From positions 1 through 64,000 of the forward strand of contig NZ_JADHEC010000014.1 of assembly GCF_015277675.1 (NCBI RefSeq): a DNA stretch of 64,000 bases, in the 5' to 3' direction. The notes beneath the pieces were generated by a model. That model saw nothing but the letters and a program-made list of their open reading frames with translations, did not search any database and was not told the DNA's origin. How positions within the stretch are numbered: position 1 is the first letter of the stretch; the number at the start of each line of letters is the position of its first letter. Shown here piece by piece: positions 8,774-17,237 of this stretch. The translations under genes were made by a program, and so were the position numbers. The DNA comes from Flavobacterium soyangense. Its GTDB lineage: Bacteria > Bacteroidota > Bacteroidia > Flavobacteriales > Flavobacteriaceae.

Positions 8774-9622
8774 TTATTTCTCCAAACTCAAAAAAGCTTT
8801 TCCAATATTCGAAATAACATCCGAAGCAATAAACGACTGATAACCAGTTTTGTGCAAAGCTATATCAGCAGTCAATCCGTGAAGATAAACGCCAAGAATG
8901 GCAGCATCTATAGGTTCGTAGGATTGTGCCAATAAACTCGTAATCATTCCCGTTAAAACGTCGCCAGTTCCGGCTGTGGCCAATGCTGCGTTTCCGGTGG
9001 AGTTTTCGTAAATAGTCTCGCCGTCAATGATAAAAGTGGGTGCGCCTTTCATTACAATAATAACATGATGTAACTTAGAAAAAGCAACAGTTTTCTCGAA
9101 TTTTTCAGTATTCGAATTCCATTTCCCAATAAGTCGTTCCAGTTCTTTTGGGTGTGGCGTGAGAATCGTTTTATCGGGCAATAATGAAATCCATGCTGCG
9201 TTTTGCGACAAAATATTCAGTGCATCGGCATCGATGACTAAAAGCCTTTTGTCATTGGTCAGAAATTCATGGAGCGCATTCTGGGTTTCCAACTCCTGCC
9301 CTATTCCGGGTCCAATTCCGATGGCATTGGGCATAAAATTAAATTCAATATTCGAAATGTATTTTTCCTGAACATCAGTCAAAACCATCACTTCTGGATT
9401 GGCAGTTTGAAGGATTTCGTAACCACATCGCGGAATAAATACTGTGACTAATCCGCAACCGGTTTTTAAACAAGCCTTGGAGGACAAAGTCATCGCTCCT
9501 ATTTTACCATAACTGCCACCAACTAACAAAGCGTGACCCTGAATGCCTTTGTGGGTATGGGCATCAATGGGTTTATAGCGTTTTAGAATTGCCGCTTTAT
9601 CTATTGGAATGGAAGATTTCAT
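8774..9622 (-). CDS. nnrD: ADP/ATP-dependent NAD(P)H-hydrate dehydratase
   Basis: 282 residues from the chosen start. It repairs hydrated NADH/NADPH in the cytoplasm. The ribokinase-like dehydratase domain spans nearly the whole protein, with '[15 protein letters not shown]', '[10 protein letters not shown]', '[11 protein letters not shown]' and '[17 protein letters not shown]', the last holding the catalytic Asp. The epimerase half of bifunctional Nnr proteins is absent. The frame extends upstream to 9655, but a TATCTTTA -7 element (9637-9644) lies inside that extension and the family begins near 'MKSSIPIDK', so the ATG at 9622 was chosen. Confidence 0.93.
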   Translation of the reverse strand: MKSSIPIDKAAILKRYKPIDAHTHKGIQGHALLVGGSYGKIGAMTLSSKACLKTGCGLVTVFIPRCGYEILQTANPEVMVLTDVQEKYISNIEFNFMPNAIGIGPGIGQELETQNALHEFLTNDKRLLVIDADALNILSQNAAWISLLPDKTILTPHPKELERLIGKWNSNTEKFEKTVAFSKLHHVIIVMKGAPTFIIDGETIYENSTGNAALATAGTGDVLTGMITSLLAQSYEPIDAAILGVYLHGLTADIALHKTGYQSFIASDVISNIGKAFLSLEK

Positions 9623-9636
9623 TGGATTTGTTTGTG

Positions 9637-9644
9637 TAAAGATA
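9637..9644 (-). promoter_or_regulatory. -7 element upstream of nnrD
   Basis: Minus-strand TATCTTTA, 7/8 match to TAnnTTTG, 14 nt before the chosen ATG. It argues against the longer start at 9655. Confidence 0.35.
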
Positions 9645-9750
9645 CAAAAATTCAATAACTTTTTTTTTAATAAAGGACTGCGTCATGTTTTTATAACAAC
9701 CTCATAATGAGATAATTGTTAAAATATAGTTAAATGATTTTACGCTTAAT

Positions 9751-9758
9751 TATATTTG
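9751..9758 (+). promoter_or_regulatory. TAnnTTTG element upstream of the fasciclin gene
   Basis: TATATTTG, a perfect -7 match 63 nt before the start codon. No correctly spaced TTG is found. Confidence 0.3.
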
Positions 9759-9821
9759 TTTAACTTTATAAAATTTTTGTTAGACAAAAAAATAACTTTA
9801 TTAATTTAAAAAAAAACAACC

Positions 9822-10445
9822 ATGAAAACAAACAACTTTAAATTATTTGGATCGTTAAAAGCTTTCATTTTGATTGCTACTTTGTCAATTGTAACCATTT
9901 CTTGTGATAATCAGGAAACACAAGGCATGGATGTAATGAATATCTCTAAAACCGCTACTGGGGAAACTTTCAAATCTTCAAATAGTGCCCCTAAACCAGG
10001 AGAAACTCCTATTGCAGGAATTGCAATAAATGCAGGATTCAATGAACTGGTAGGCGCTCTAGTTTATGTAGATAAAGAATTAAACGCTGGTTTAGTAAAC
10101 CTATTCTTGAATGGAAAAGATCAATACACTGTATTTGCTCCGACAGATGCTGCGTTTAAAAACCTTTATACTACTTTGGGAGTCAATAAAATCACTGATC
10201 TTCCTCCAACATTGGTATTGGATGTGTTAAAATATCATGTTGTCGAGGGACGCCGTGCTGCCAATAGTGTAGTTCCTCCAAACGGCTCACGTACAATAAC
10301 AACACTACTCGGGGCTACTTTCTCAGTAGATAAAAATGGGATGATTACTGCAGTGGGCAATACTGCAAATATTACAACAGCAAATATCTCTGCATCAAAT
10401 GGTATCATTCACGTAGTAGATACAGTATTATTGCCAATTAAATAA
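9822..10445 (+). CDS. Fasciclin (FAS1) domain lipoprotein
   Basis: 207 residues. The signal peptide ends in 'VTISC' with Cys28 as the predicted lipidated residue. One FAS1 domain fills residues about 70-206, with the H1 box 'YTVFAPTDAAF', the central 'LKYHVVEGR' and the H2 box 'NGIIHVVDTVLLP'. FAS1 domains mediate adhesion in many organisms. In this phylum single-domain FAS1 lipoproteins are common surface or periplasmic proteins of unknown partner. The gene is monocistronic with a strong terminator. Confidence 0.92.
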   Translation: MKTNNFKLFGSLKAFILIATLSIVTISCDNQETQGMDVMNISKTATGETFKSSNSAPKPGETPIAGIAINAGFNELVGALVYVDKELNAGLVNLFLNGKDQYTVFAPTDAAFKNLYTTLGVNKITDLPPTLVLDVLKYHVVEGRRAANSVVPPNGSRTITTLLGATFSVDKNGMITAVGNTANITTANISASNGIIHVVDTVLLPIK

Positions 10446-10496
10446 TATAAAATAATAGGCTTTTTTTTGCAATATATGCTTTAATTTTTTTTCCTT

Positions 10497-10533
10497 AAGA
10501 AATGCTGTTTTTTTTTAAAACAGCATTTCTTTA
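10497..10533 (+). terminator. Strong terminator after the fasciclin gene
   Basis: A perfect 15-bp stem (10497-10511 with 10517-10531) and a loop of five T. The arms are themselves A/T-rich at the base. Confidence 0.85.
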
Positions 10534-10805
10534 TTTAAAACCCTTGTGCGAATTCTCCCGATTTTGTTAAAATCACTAAATATTATAGCTGTTTTTTAAC
10601 TCTGACTTATGAACTGTTTTAGCTGCAAAGTGTTGTGGCTATTAAGTCAGGAAACTTCGTAGAGCTAGATGTTTGATTTAAATGGTGCTTTTTCTTCACG
10701 AAAAATCCCTATCTTCGGCAAAGAGAACACAGCCACTTTGGTCAACAACCGATTGAAGCGGTCTAACGTTGGCAAAACTGAATTTCAAATGCTCATTCAA
10801 CTTTA
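10534..10805. other. Intergenic stretch without a recognised gene
   Basis: Composition is less AT-rich than other gaps here. An 8-bp inverted repeat, CTGACTTA (10602-10609) and TAAGTCAG (10643-10650), is present. A short minus-strand open frame (10696-10926) has no recognisable domain and overlaps the next gene, so it is not called. No RNA gene is seen. Confidence 0.5.
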
Positions 10806-11147
10806 ATGATTGAAAAGGAAAATCAAGCAAAGAATTTAAATCAATCTTCAAATAAAAACTTATATCTGGCGCTAATAGCCATAATCTGTATAGTTTTATC
10901 CCTGACTTTTTTTTATCCTTTGTCAATGAAGGTAGATAAATACAGTAATATTGTACTCACTGTTTTGGCATATTCATTTTATATTCTTCAAGGCACTTCA
11001 TTCGTGCTTACCATTGTGACCTTCATAAATGGCATTTCTTTTATAAAAATGAAAAAAGATACACAAAGTTATCTTGTCCTCATCATTGACGGATTATTAA
11101 TGGTAATATTTAGTTATGAAATGTACTGGTTTTTAAATCATTTATAA
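10806..11147 (+). CDS. Small integral membrane protein of unknown function
   Basis: 113 residues. After a polar N-terminus (about 20 residues) three hydrophobic segments are visible: about 20-40 ('LYLALIAIICIVLSLTFFY'), 47-72 and 88-108. Charged residues sit between them. No family is recognised. The start at 10806 gives a sensible cytoplasmic N-terminus. The gene is followed 113 bp later by a GNAT gene on the same strand, but nothing shows they are an operon. Confidence 0.6.
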   Translation: MIEKENQAKNLNQSSNKNLYLALIAIICIVLSLTFFYPLSMKVDKYSNIVLTVLAYSFYILQGTSFVLTIVTFINGISFIKMKKDTQSYLVLIIDGLLMVIFSYEMYWFLNHL

Positions 11148-11260
11148 GACTGCTTTCTTACTCGCAAAAGAAAACCCGACCAAATAAATTAACATAATAT
11201 TAATTAAAATTCCTCACTCGCACTAACAAAATAGAAACTAAAAACTTAAATACGATACCT

Positions 11261-11791
11261 ATGAATAAAAATTTCGTTGTTAAAATTCAGGACGCTCAGC
11301 TTCCCAATGACATTGATTGTATCAGACAATTATGGACTGAATACCTCACTTGGGGAAACGACAAAATGCAAATGCTCTATGGTGTACATCCTCACAATCC
11401 AAAAGAAACTGTACAACAAGACATTGAAAATATTACCAAATTCCTGCCGCCAAACGGAAGACTAATGCTGGCATTTGCAGATGGAAATCCGTGCGGAATA
11501 GGTTGTCTAAAAAGCATTAATGAAGAAATAGGGGAAATAAAACGTATGTATGTTGACCCTTCTTTCAGAAACGTTGGAGCAGGACGAGCCATACTTCAAT
11601 CCTTACTTTCGGCTGCAAAAGAAACGGGTTATACAAAAGTACGTTTGGACAGCCCAAAGTTTATGGAAGCTGCTCATTTACTCTACCGAAGCATCGGATT
11701 TAAAGACATATCTGTTTATGACGAGGTAGAAATACCGGAAGAGTTTCGACAATATTTATTGTTTATGGAATTAGATTTATTTAAATCCTAA
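11261..11791 (+). CDS. GNAT family N-acetyltransferase
   Basis: 176 residues. Motif A is visible as 'KRMYVDPSFRNVGAGRAIL', with the R-x-V-G-A-G acetyl-CoA-binding loop, and the C-terminal 'AHLLYRSIGFKDI' gives the conserved Tyr of motif B. Homologues with this layout are often annotated as amino-acid or antibiotic acetyltransferases, but the acceptor cannot be inferred. An N-terminal 'IRQLWTEYLTWGND' is typical of a GNAT subgroup in this phylum. Confidence 0.9.
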   Translation: MNKNFVVKIQDAQLPNDIDCIRQLWTEYLTWGNDKMQMLYGVHPHNPKETVQQDIENITKFLPPNGRLMLAFADGNPCGIGCLKSINEEIGEIKRMYVDPSFRNVGAGRAILQSLLSAAKETGYTKVRLDSPKFMEAAHLLYRSIGFKDISVYDEVEIPEEFRQYLLFMELDLFKS

Positions 11792-11840
11792 AACACTTAT
11801 TATGATGCTTAATAAAGTTCCATAATCTAAAATTGTAGGC

Positions 11841-11902
11841 TTTTTGATGTGAGATGGTTCCCGTTTCTCGCGATGATGAGTGATGCAAATAGCTATCAAA
11901 AA
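11841..11902. repeat. Imperfect inverted repeat upstream of gcvT
   Basis: TTTTTGAT (11841-11848) and ATCAAAAA (11895-11902) can pair around a 46-nt interval that is unusually GC-rich for this genome. Function is unknown; it may end the GNAT transcript or be a dispersed intergenic element. Confidence 0.35.
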
Positions 11903-11964
11903 CCCTTTGCCACTCCGATTAAAATCGATAAATTAGCCACTTCAAATTTTACAAAAAATCTACA

Positions 11965-13047
11965 ATGAAAAATACTGCGCTGACGCACATACACGAGAGT
12001 TTGGGAGCAAAAATGCTTCCGTTTGCCGGATACAATATGCCTATTTTATACGAAGGTGTAAATGCTGAACATGAAACTGTTCGCAACAGTGTAGGTGTTT
12101 TTGATGTGTCGCATATGGGCGAATTTTTGCTAACGGGTCCAAATGCTTTGGCTTTGATTCAAAAAGTGACTTCAAACGATGCTTCGACTTTAACCATCGG
12201 AAGAGCGCAATATTCTTGTTTACCCAACAATGATGGCGGAATTGTAGACGATTTAATTGTTTACAAAATGAAAGACGAGCAGTATTTATTGGTTGTAAAT
12301 GCTTCGAATATTGATAAAGACTGGAATTGGATTTCGGCGCACAATGATTTAGGTGTGGATATGAGAAATCTTTCGGATGATTATTCATTATTGGCAATTC
12401 AAGGTCCAAAAGCTGTGGAAGCGATGCAATCCTTGTCTTCATTAGATTTGGCTACGATTCCATACTATCATTTTGAAGTGGGGGATTTTGCAGGAATCGA
12501 AAACGTGATTATCTCGGCAACAGGCTACACCGGTTCAGGAGGTTTTGAGATTTATTGCAAAAATGACGAAGTGGAACAAATCTGGAACAAAGTTTTTGAA
12601 GCTGGTGCTGCTTTTGGGATTAAGCCAATTGGTCTTGCCGCTCGTGACACTTTGCGTTTGGAAATGGGATTTTGTTTGTACGGAAACGACATCAACGATA
12701 CCACTTCTCCTCTGGAAGCCGGCTTGGGTTGGATTACCAAATTCACCAAAGAATTTACCAATTCCGAGAACTTGAAAAAGCAAAAAGAAGCAGGTGTATC
12801 CAAGAAATTAGTAGCTTTCGAAATGCAGGAACGCGCTGTACCTAGACACGATTATGAAATTGTGGATGCCTCGGGAACTCTTATCGGTATCGTAACTTCG
12901 GGAACAATGTCACCTTCGATGAATGTTGGTATTGGACTGGGTTATGTAACTACCGAAAACAGTGCTATTGGCAGCGACATTTTTATCAGAATTAGAAAAA
13001 ATGATGTTCCAGCTAAGGTTGTAAAATTGCCTTTTTACAAGAAATAA
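11965..13047 (+). CDS. gcvT: Aminomethyltransferase, glycine cleavage T-protein
   Basis: 360 residues, the usual length. It transfers the methylene group from aminomethyl-lipoyl H-protein to tetrahydrofolate, releasing ammonia. Recognised by '[20 protein letters not shown]' at the N-terminus, '[10 protein letters not shown]', '[14 protein letters not shown]' with the catalytic Asp, 'FEIYC' and 'GFCLYGNDI'. The last ~90 residues form the C-terminal beta-barrel ('[10 protein letters not shown]', '[11 protein letters not shown]'). It stands alone; gcvH and gcvP are not in the window, as is common in Flavobacterium. Confidence 0.96.
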   Translation: MKNTALTHIHESLGAKMLPFAGYNMPILYEGVNAEHETVRNSVGVFDVSHMGEFLLTGPNALALIQKVTSNDASTLTIGRAQYSCLPNNDGGIVDDLIVYKMKDEQYLLVVNASNIDKDWNWISAHNDLGVDMRNLSDDYSLLAIQGPKAVEAMQSLSSLDLATIPYYHFEVGDFAGIENVIISATGYTGSGGFEIYCKNDEVEQIWNKVFEAGAAFGIKPIGLAARDTLRLEMGFCLYGNDINDTTSPLEAGLGWITKFTKEFTNSENLKKQKEAGVSKKLVAFEMQERAVPRHDYEIVDASGTLIGIVTSGTMSPSMNVGIGLGYVTTENSAIGSDIFIRIRKNDVPAKVVKLPFYKK

Positions 13048-13059
13048 GAACAGCTGTTT

Positions 13060-13136
13060 AAAAAAAAAAAAAAAAAACCGCAAATTCGCAAATTGAAAAC
13101 ATACAAAACTGTATAAATAATTTGCGAAATTGCGGT
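13060..13136. repeat. 18-A run followed by long inverted repeat
   Basis: Eighteen consecutive A (13060-13077) lead into an 18-bp inverted repeat (13077-13094 with 13119-13136, one A/T mismatch) around a 24-nt loop. The arm reads ACCGCAAATTCGCAAATT. It resembles in layout, though not in sequence, the inverted repeats at 19819 and 61463. It may terminate gcvT. Confidence 0.75.
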
Positions 13137-13171
13137 AATTTTATTTTAAATTGCACTTAATAAACTGGTAA

Positions 13172-15211
13172 ATGAAGAAAATTTCACTCGTACTGTTCCT
13201 GACAACATTTTCCCTATTTGGTCAAAATAGTGCAAAAACTTGTGAATTACTTTCCAAAATAAATGCATTAATTCAACACGAACATTTCCATCCGAAACCG
13301 GTAGACGACAGTCTGTCAGTTTTTGTATTTGATACTTTTATGGATGGTTTGGATGGCAACAGAAACTTATTTACCAAAACAGAATACGAAAACCTCTGTA
13401 AAAGCAGGCTTTTGCTGGACAATTACATTTTGCAAAATGATTGTTCCTTTATGAATGATTTTATTTCTGTTTACCAATTTGCTTTGGAAAGAAAGAAAAA
13501 GACACTCGAAAAAATGCAAAATGAAGTGCTGGATTACACCGCAAAAGACACGGTTAAATTCTCAAAGAAAAACTTCCCTTTTGACTTAGAGGCAGCAAAC
13601 ATCGATAAAGTATGGAGAAAAAGAATCAAGTATGATATTCTGGAAGATATTTCGAAATTGAGTTCAAATTTAGATTCACTAAACCAGAATTTTGCAAAAC
13701 TCGAAAAAATCTCAAAAGTAAAAATATTTGACACCCATTTGTGTAAAGTGAATAGTATTTTGGAAAGCAAAAAAGGGTTGGGTTATGACCTTCAGAATGA
13801 TTTTCTGAATATTTTTTGTACGTATTTTGACCCACATACAAATTACTTTTCACAGGATGCCAAAACCAGTTTTATGTCCGATTTAACAACAAGTGGTTTG
13901 TCATTAGGACTCAATGTCAGTCTAAACGACAAGGAGGAAATTGTTGTGGAAGAAATTGTCCCTGGAGGACCGGCTGCCAGAGCGGAGAAGTTTGAAAAAG
14001 ACGATGTAATTCTGAAAGTTTCGAATAAAAAAGGAGAAGACTATTTAGTTTCCTGTACGTCCTTAGACAAAATTGGAGAATTGATTTATTCCGATTCCAA
14101 TGAGGAAATAGAATTGACCATACAAAAGAAAAACGGAAATATTCTTGCTGTGCTACTCAAAAAGCAAGTTATGAGAACTACTGCAAATGCCGTTTCCAGT
14201 TTCATCGTCGAAAAGGAAATCAAAGTGGGCTACATTAATATTCCTAACTTTTACTCCGATTTTGACGGATATAGTGAACAAGGTTGTGCCGATGATGTTG
14301 CCAAAGAAATTGTAAAACTCAATCAGGACAACATTCAGGGTTTAATAATTGACCTTCAGGATAACGGAGGTGGCTCTATGGAAGAAGCTATTAAATTAGC
14401 CGGAATGTTTATCGATTATGGACCAGTATCGGTTTTGGTAAATAGTAAAAACAAGCAAAGTGTTTTAAAAGATTATAACCGAGGCAGCGTTTATTATGGT
14501 CCAATAGTAATATTAATCAATGGAAATTCCGCATCGGCAAGTGAGTTTTTTACTGCCACAATGCAAGATTATAATCGTGCAATCATTGTTGGAAGCAAAT
14601 CGTTGGGAAAGGCTTCGATGCAGACTATTTTGCCCTTGGATGAAAATAAACAAGATTTCGTAAAATTAACGGTTGAGAAATTCTACAGAATTACAGGAGA
14701 CAGCAATCAGATAAAAGGAATCATTCCGGATATTGCGCTTCCTATATTATATGACAGCATTGTTCCTCGTGAAATAAGTTATAAAACGGCTTTAAAATAT
14801 GATGTCATCAACTCAAAAACACGATTTGCTCCCTTCCGAAAAGATTATTATCCTTCAATAATTGATCTCAGCAATTCAAGATTGAAAAACAATGCCCTTT
14901 TCAATGAAATTAATTTGACAAACGATGGAATCAACGCACTTTACAATGATCCCAAAAAATCACTTCAGGTAACTTTCAAGGAAGTATTCAATGATATTCA
15001 TGAAATAGATTCTCTTTGGAAAAAAGTCAAAAAGATTGCCAAAATAGAAAACAACTGTGCGATTTCGAATAATTCATACGATTCGGAAAAATTAAAATTG
15101 GATTCTTTTCAGCAAGAAATCAACACCTATAAAATTAAAGATTTAAAAACCAGTCCATATATAGAAGAAGCCGTTGCGATATTAAATGACATCAATAATT
15201 ATGGGAAATAA
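13172..15211 (+). CDS. S41 family C-terminal processing peptidase (Prc/Tsp type)
   Basis: 679 residues with a signal peptide ('VLFLTTFSLFGQNSA'), so periplasmic. An N-terminal helical region (about 25-215) precedes a PDZ domain (about 235-325, 'EEIVPGGPAAR') and the protease domain (about 345-540). The catalytic Ser lies in 'NGNSASASEFF' and the Lys in 'SLGKASMQ', matching the Ser/Lys dyad of E. coli Prc, as does 'MQDYNRAIIVG' between them. The family trims or degrades periplasmic proteins from the C-terminus. Alone between gcvT and yebC; no operon partner is evident. Confidence 0.94.
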   Translation: MKKISLVLFLTTFSLFGQNSAKTCELLSKINALIQHEHFHPKPVDDSLSVFVFDTFMDGLDGNRNLFTKTEYENLCKSRLLLDNYILQNDCSFMNDFISVYQFALERKKKTLEKMQNEVLDYTAKDTVKFSKKNFPFDLEAANIDKVWRKRIKYDILEDISKLSSNLDSLNQNFAKLEKISKVKIFDTHLCKVNSILESKKGLGYDLQNDFLNIFCTYFDPHTNYFSQDAKTSFMSDLTTSGLSLGLNVSLNDKEEIVVEEIVPGGPAARAEKFEKDDVILKVSNKKGEDYLVSCTSLDKIGELIYSDSNEEIELTIQKKNGNILAVLLKKQVMRTTANAVSSFIVEKEIKVGYINIPNFYSDFDGYSEQGCADDVAKEIVKLNQDNIQGLIIDLQDNGGGSMEEAIKLAGMFIDYGPVSVLVNSKNKQSVLKDYNRGSVYYGPIVILINGNSASASEFFTATMQDYNRAIIVGSKSLGKASMQTILPLDENKQDFVKLTVEKFYRITGDSNQIKGIIPDIALPILYDSIVPREISYKTALKYDVINSKTRFAPFRKDYYPSIIDLSNSRLKNNALFNEINLTNDGINALYNDPKKSLQVTFKEVFNDIHEIDSLWKKVKKIAKIENNCAISNNSYDSEKLKLDSFQQEINTYKIKDLKTSPYIEEAVAILNDINNYGK

Positions 15212-15271
15212 CCGCTCAATCACCAATTTGGAAAAAGCAAAAAATCAATGAATCGATTGATTAAAAAAATA

Positions 15272-15302
15272 TTTGATAAAATAAGGAATAACTGTATTTT
15301 TG
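15272..15302 (+). promoter_or_regulatory. Bacteroidota promoter for the yebC gene
   Basis: TTTG (15272-15275), 19 nt, TATTTTTG (15295-15302): perfect -33 and -7 elements, ending 22 nt before the ATG. Confidence 0.7.
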
Positions 15303-15324
15303 CAGTTCAAAATAATAATTAGAA

Positions 15325-16035
15325 ATGGGAAGAGCGTTTGAGTTCAGAAAAGGTAGAAAAATGAAACGTTGGTCAGCAATGGCTAAAGCATTTACCAGAA
15401 TTGGGAAAGATATTGTAATGGCTGTAAAGGAAGGCGGACCTAATCCTGATGCCAACTCCAGATTAAGAGCGGTAATCCAGAATTCAAAGGCTGTAAATAT
15501 GCCCAAAGAAAACGTGGAACGCGCCATAAAGAAAGCAACCGATAAAGATACTGCCAACTATAAAGAAGTCTTATTTGAAGGATATGCGCCACACGGAATT
15601 GCGATTCTGGTAGAAACTGCCACGGATAACAATAACAGAACGGTTGCGAATGTCAGAAGTTATTTTAACAAATGTAACGGAACAATGGGAACACAAGGTT
15701 CAGTAGAATTTATGTTTGACCACACTTGTAACTTCAGAATTCCCGCTAACGGAATTGACCCAGAAGAATTAGAATTGGAATTAATCGATTTTGGTGCCGA
15801 AGAAGTTTTTGAAGACGAAGACGGAATCTTGATTTATGCTCCTTTTGGTAGTTTTGGAACTATCCAAAAAGAATTGGAAAACAGAAAAATAGAAATCCTT
15901 TCTTCCGGCTTTGAGCGTATTCCTCAAATCACAAAAAAACTCACCGAAGTTGAAATGGCAGACGTAGAGAAACTAATCGAAAAAATGGAAGAAGACGATG
16001 ATGTAATGAACGTATATCATACTATGGAAGAGTAA
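15325..16035 (+). CDS. YebC/PmpR family regulator (translation/transcription factor)
   Basis: 236 residues, near the typical length of ~240. Recognised by 'MGRAFEFRKGRKMKRWSAMA' at the N-terminus and 'GPNPDANSRLRAVIQNSKAV', followed by 'EGYAPHGIAILVETATDNNN' and 'GSVEFMFDH'. Members bind DNA in some species and have been shown in others to help ribosomes through proline-rich stretches. The gene is monocistronic with a consensus promoter and a terminator. The N-terminal 'FEFRKGRK' variant is the usual Bacteroidota form. Confidence 0.95.
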   Translation: MGRAFEFRKGRKMKRWSAMAKAFTRIGKDIVMAVKEGGPNPDANSRLRAVIQNSKAVNMPKENVERAIKKATDKDTANYKEVLFEGYAPHGIAILVETATDNNNRTVANVRSYFNKCNGTMGTQGSVEFMFDHTCNFRIPANGIDPEELELELIDFGAEEVFEDEDGILIYAPFGSFGTIQKELENRKIEILSSGFERIPQITKKLTEVEMADVEKLIEKMEEDDDVMNVYHTMEE

Positions 16036-16056
16036 TCAGAGATTCCAGATTTCATG

Positions 16057-16093
16057 AAAAACCTCCATTCGAAAACGAATGGAGGTTTTTTTA
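16057..16093 (+). terminator. Terminator after yebC
   Basis: AACCTCCATTCG pairs perfectly with CGAATGGAGGTT around AAAA, followed by T7. The A-rich left flank makes it potentially bidirectional, serving the convergent cysteine synthase gene too. Confidence 0.9.
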
Positions 16094-16113
16094 TTGGTAA
16101 TTACATATAAAAT

Positions 16114-17154
16114 CTATTTTATAAATTCAATTTTTTGAACTTCTTCTTCATTGATACTGTCAAAAAAACCTTGTTCGTTCATCCAGTCATCACTAAACAC
16201 TTTACTCATATAACGGGAACCGTGATCTGGGAAAATAGCAATTACATTACTGTTTTTGTCAAATTCACCTTCTTCGGAATATTGCTTAATGGCTTGAAGA
16301 ACTGCACCAGAAGTATAACCTACAAATAAGCCTTCTCTTTTTGCTAATTCTCTTGTAGAATGTGCGCTTTCTTCATCTGTAACTTTCATAAACTTGTCAA
16401 TAATATCAAAATCTGTAGCAGATGGAATCAGGTTTTTTCCTAAACCTTCAATTCTGTATGGATAGATTTCGTTGTTATCAAACTCTTTGGTTTCATGGTA
16501 TTTTTTCAAAACTGAACCAAAAGCATCAACACCTAAAATTCTAATATTTGGATTTTGCTCTTTCAAGTATTTTGCAGTTCCAGAAATAGTTCCACCTGTT
16601 CCGCTACAAGCAATAAGGTGTGTAATTTTACCGTTTGTCTGTTCCCAAATTTCTGGACCTGTAGACTTGTAATGCGCATCAACATTCAATTGATTAAAAT
16701 ATTGATTGATATAAACAGAACCTTTGGTTTCTTCGTGCAAACGTTTGGCAACATTGTAATAAGAACGCTCATCATCTGCAGAAACATGTGCTGGACAAAC
16801 ATATACTTTTGCGCCTAAACTGCGAAGCATATCAATTTTATCCTTAGAAGATTTTGAACTAACAGCTAATATACAGTTGTAACCTTTGATAATACTTACC
16901 ATCGCTAAACTAAAACCAGTATTCCCAGAAGTAGTTTCTATAATAGTATCACCAGGAGAAAGGATTCCTCTCTTCTCGGCTTCTTCAATTATAAATAAAG
17001 CAATTCTATCTTTGGTGGAATGTCCGGGATTAAAAGCTTCTACCTTTGCGTAAAAATTTCCTTCTAATTCTTCGGTAACTTTATTTAGTTTAATAAGTGG
17101 TGTGTTGCCTATTAATTCTAAAATATTATTATAAGCGTTAATTTCTTCTTTCAT
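16114..17154 (-). CDS. PLP-dependent cysteine synthase / cystathionine beta-synthase-type enzyme
   Basis: 346 residues from the ATG at 17154, where the family begins with '[10 protein letters not shown]'; an upstream ATG at 17178 would add eight residues. Fold type II PLP enzyme: '[11 protein letters not shown]', the PLP Lys48 in 'NPGHSTKDR', the substrate loop '[12 protein letters not shown]', and the phosphate-binding '[10 protein letters not shown]'. No CBS regulatory domains are fused. It could be an O-acetylserine sulfhydrylase or a cystathionine beta-synthase; the family in this phylum is annotated both ways. Acts in the cytoplasm in sulfur amino acid metabolism. Confidence 0.9.
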   Translation of the reverse strand: MKEEINAYNNILELIGNTPLIKLNKVTEELEGNFYAKVEAFNPGHSTKDRIALFIIEEAEKRGILSPGDTIIETTSGNTGFSLAMVSIIKGYNCILAVSSKSSKDKIDMLRSLGAKVYVCPAHVSADDERSYYNVAKRLHEETKGSVYINQYFNQLNVDAHYKSTGPEIWEQTNGKITHLIACSGTGGTISGTAKYLKEQNPNIRILGVDAFGSVLKKYHETKEFDNNEIYPYRIEGLGKNLIPSATDFDIIDKFMKVTDEESAHSTRELAKREGLFVGYTSGAVLQAIKQYSEEGEFDKNSNVIAIFPDHGSRYMSKVFSDDWMNEQGFFDSINEEEVQKIEFIK

Positions 17155-17203
17155 AAAAAAATAGTTAATCAAGGACACTTTTTAGTTTAACCTAAAATCC
17201 CTG

Positions 17204-17237
17204 CAAATTTAACAAAAATTTTCTAATTACTTTTCAA
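17204..17237 (-). promoter_or_regulatory. Candidate promoter for the cysteine synthase gene
   Basis: Minus-strand TTG (17235-17237), 23 nt, TAAATTTG (17204-17211). It overlaps the 3' end of the upstream peptidase gene, which suggests independent transcription. Confidence 0.4.

Noticed and set aside
10761..10773. Integron attC-like core (GTCTAAC next to GTTGGC)
   Set aside because: The right-hand core does not fit GTTRRRY, there is no bulged stem, and no integrase is in the window.
10696..10926. Minus-strand open frame of 76 codons
   Set aside because: It overlaps the better-supported membrane-protein gene on the plus strand and has no recognisable domain.
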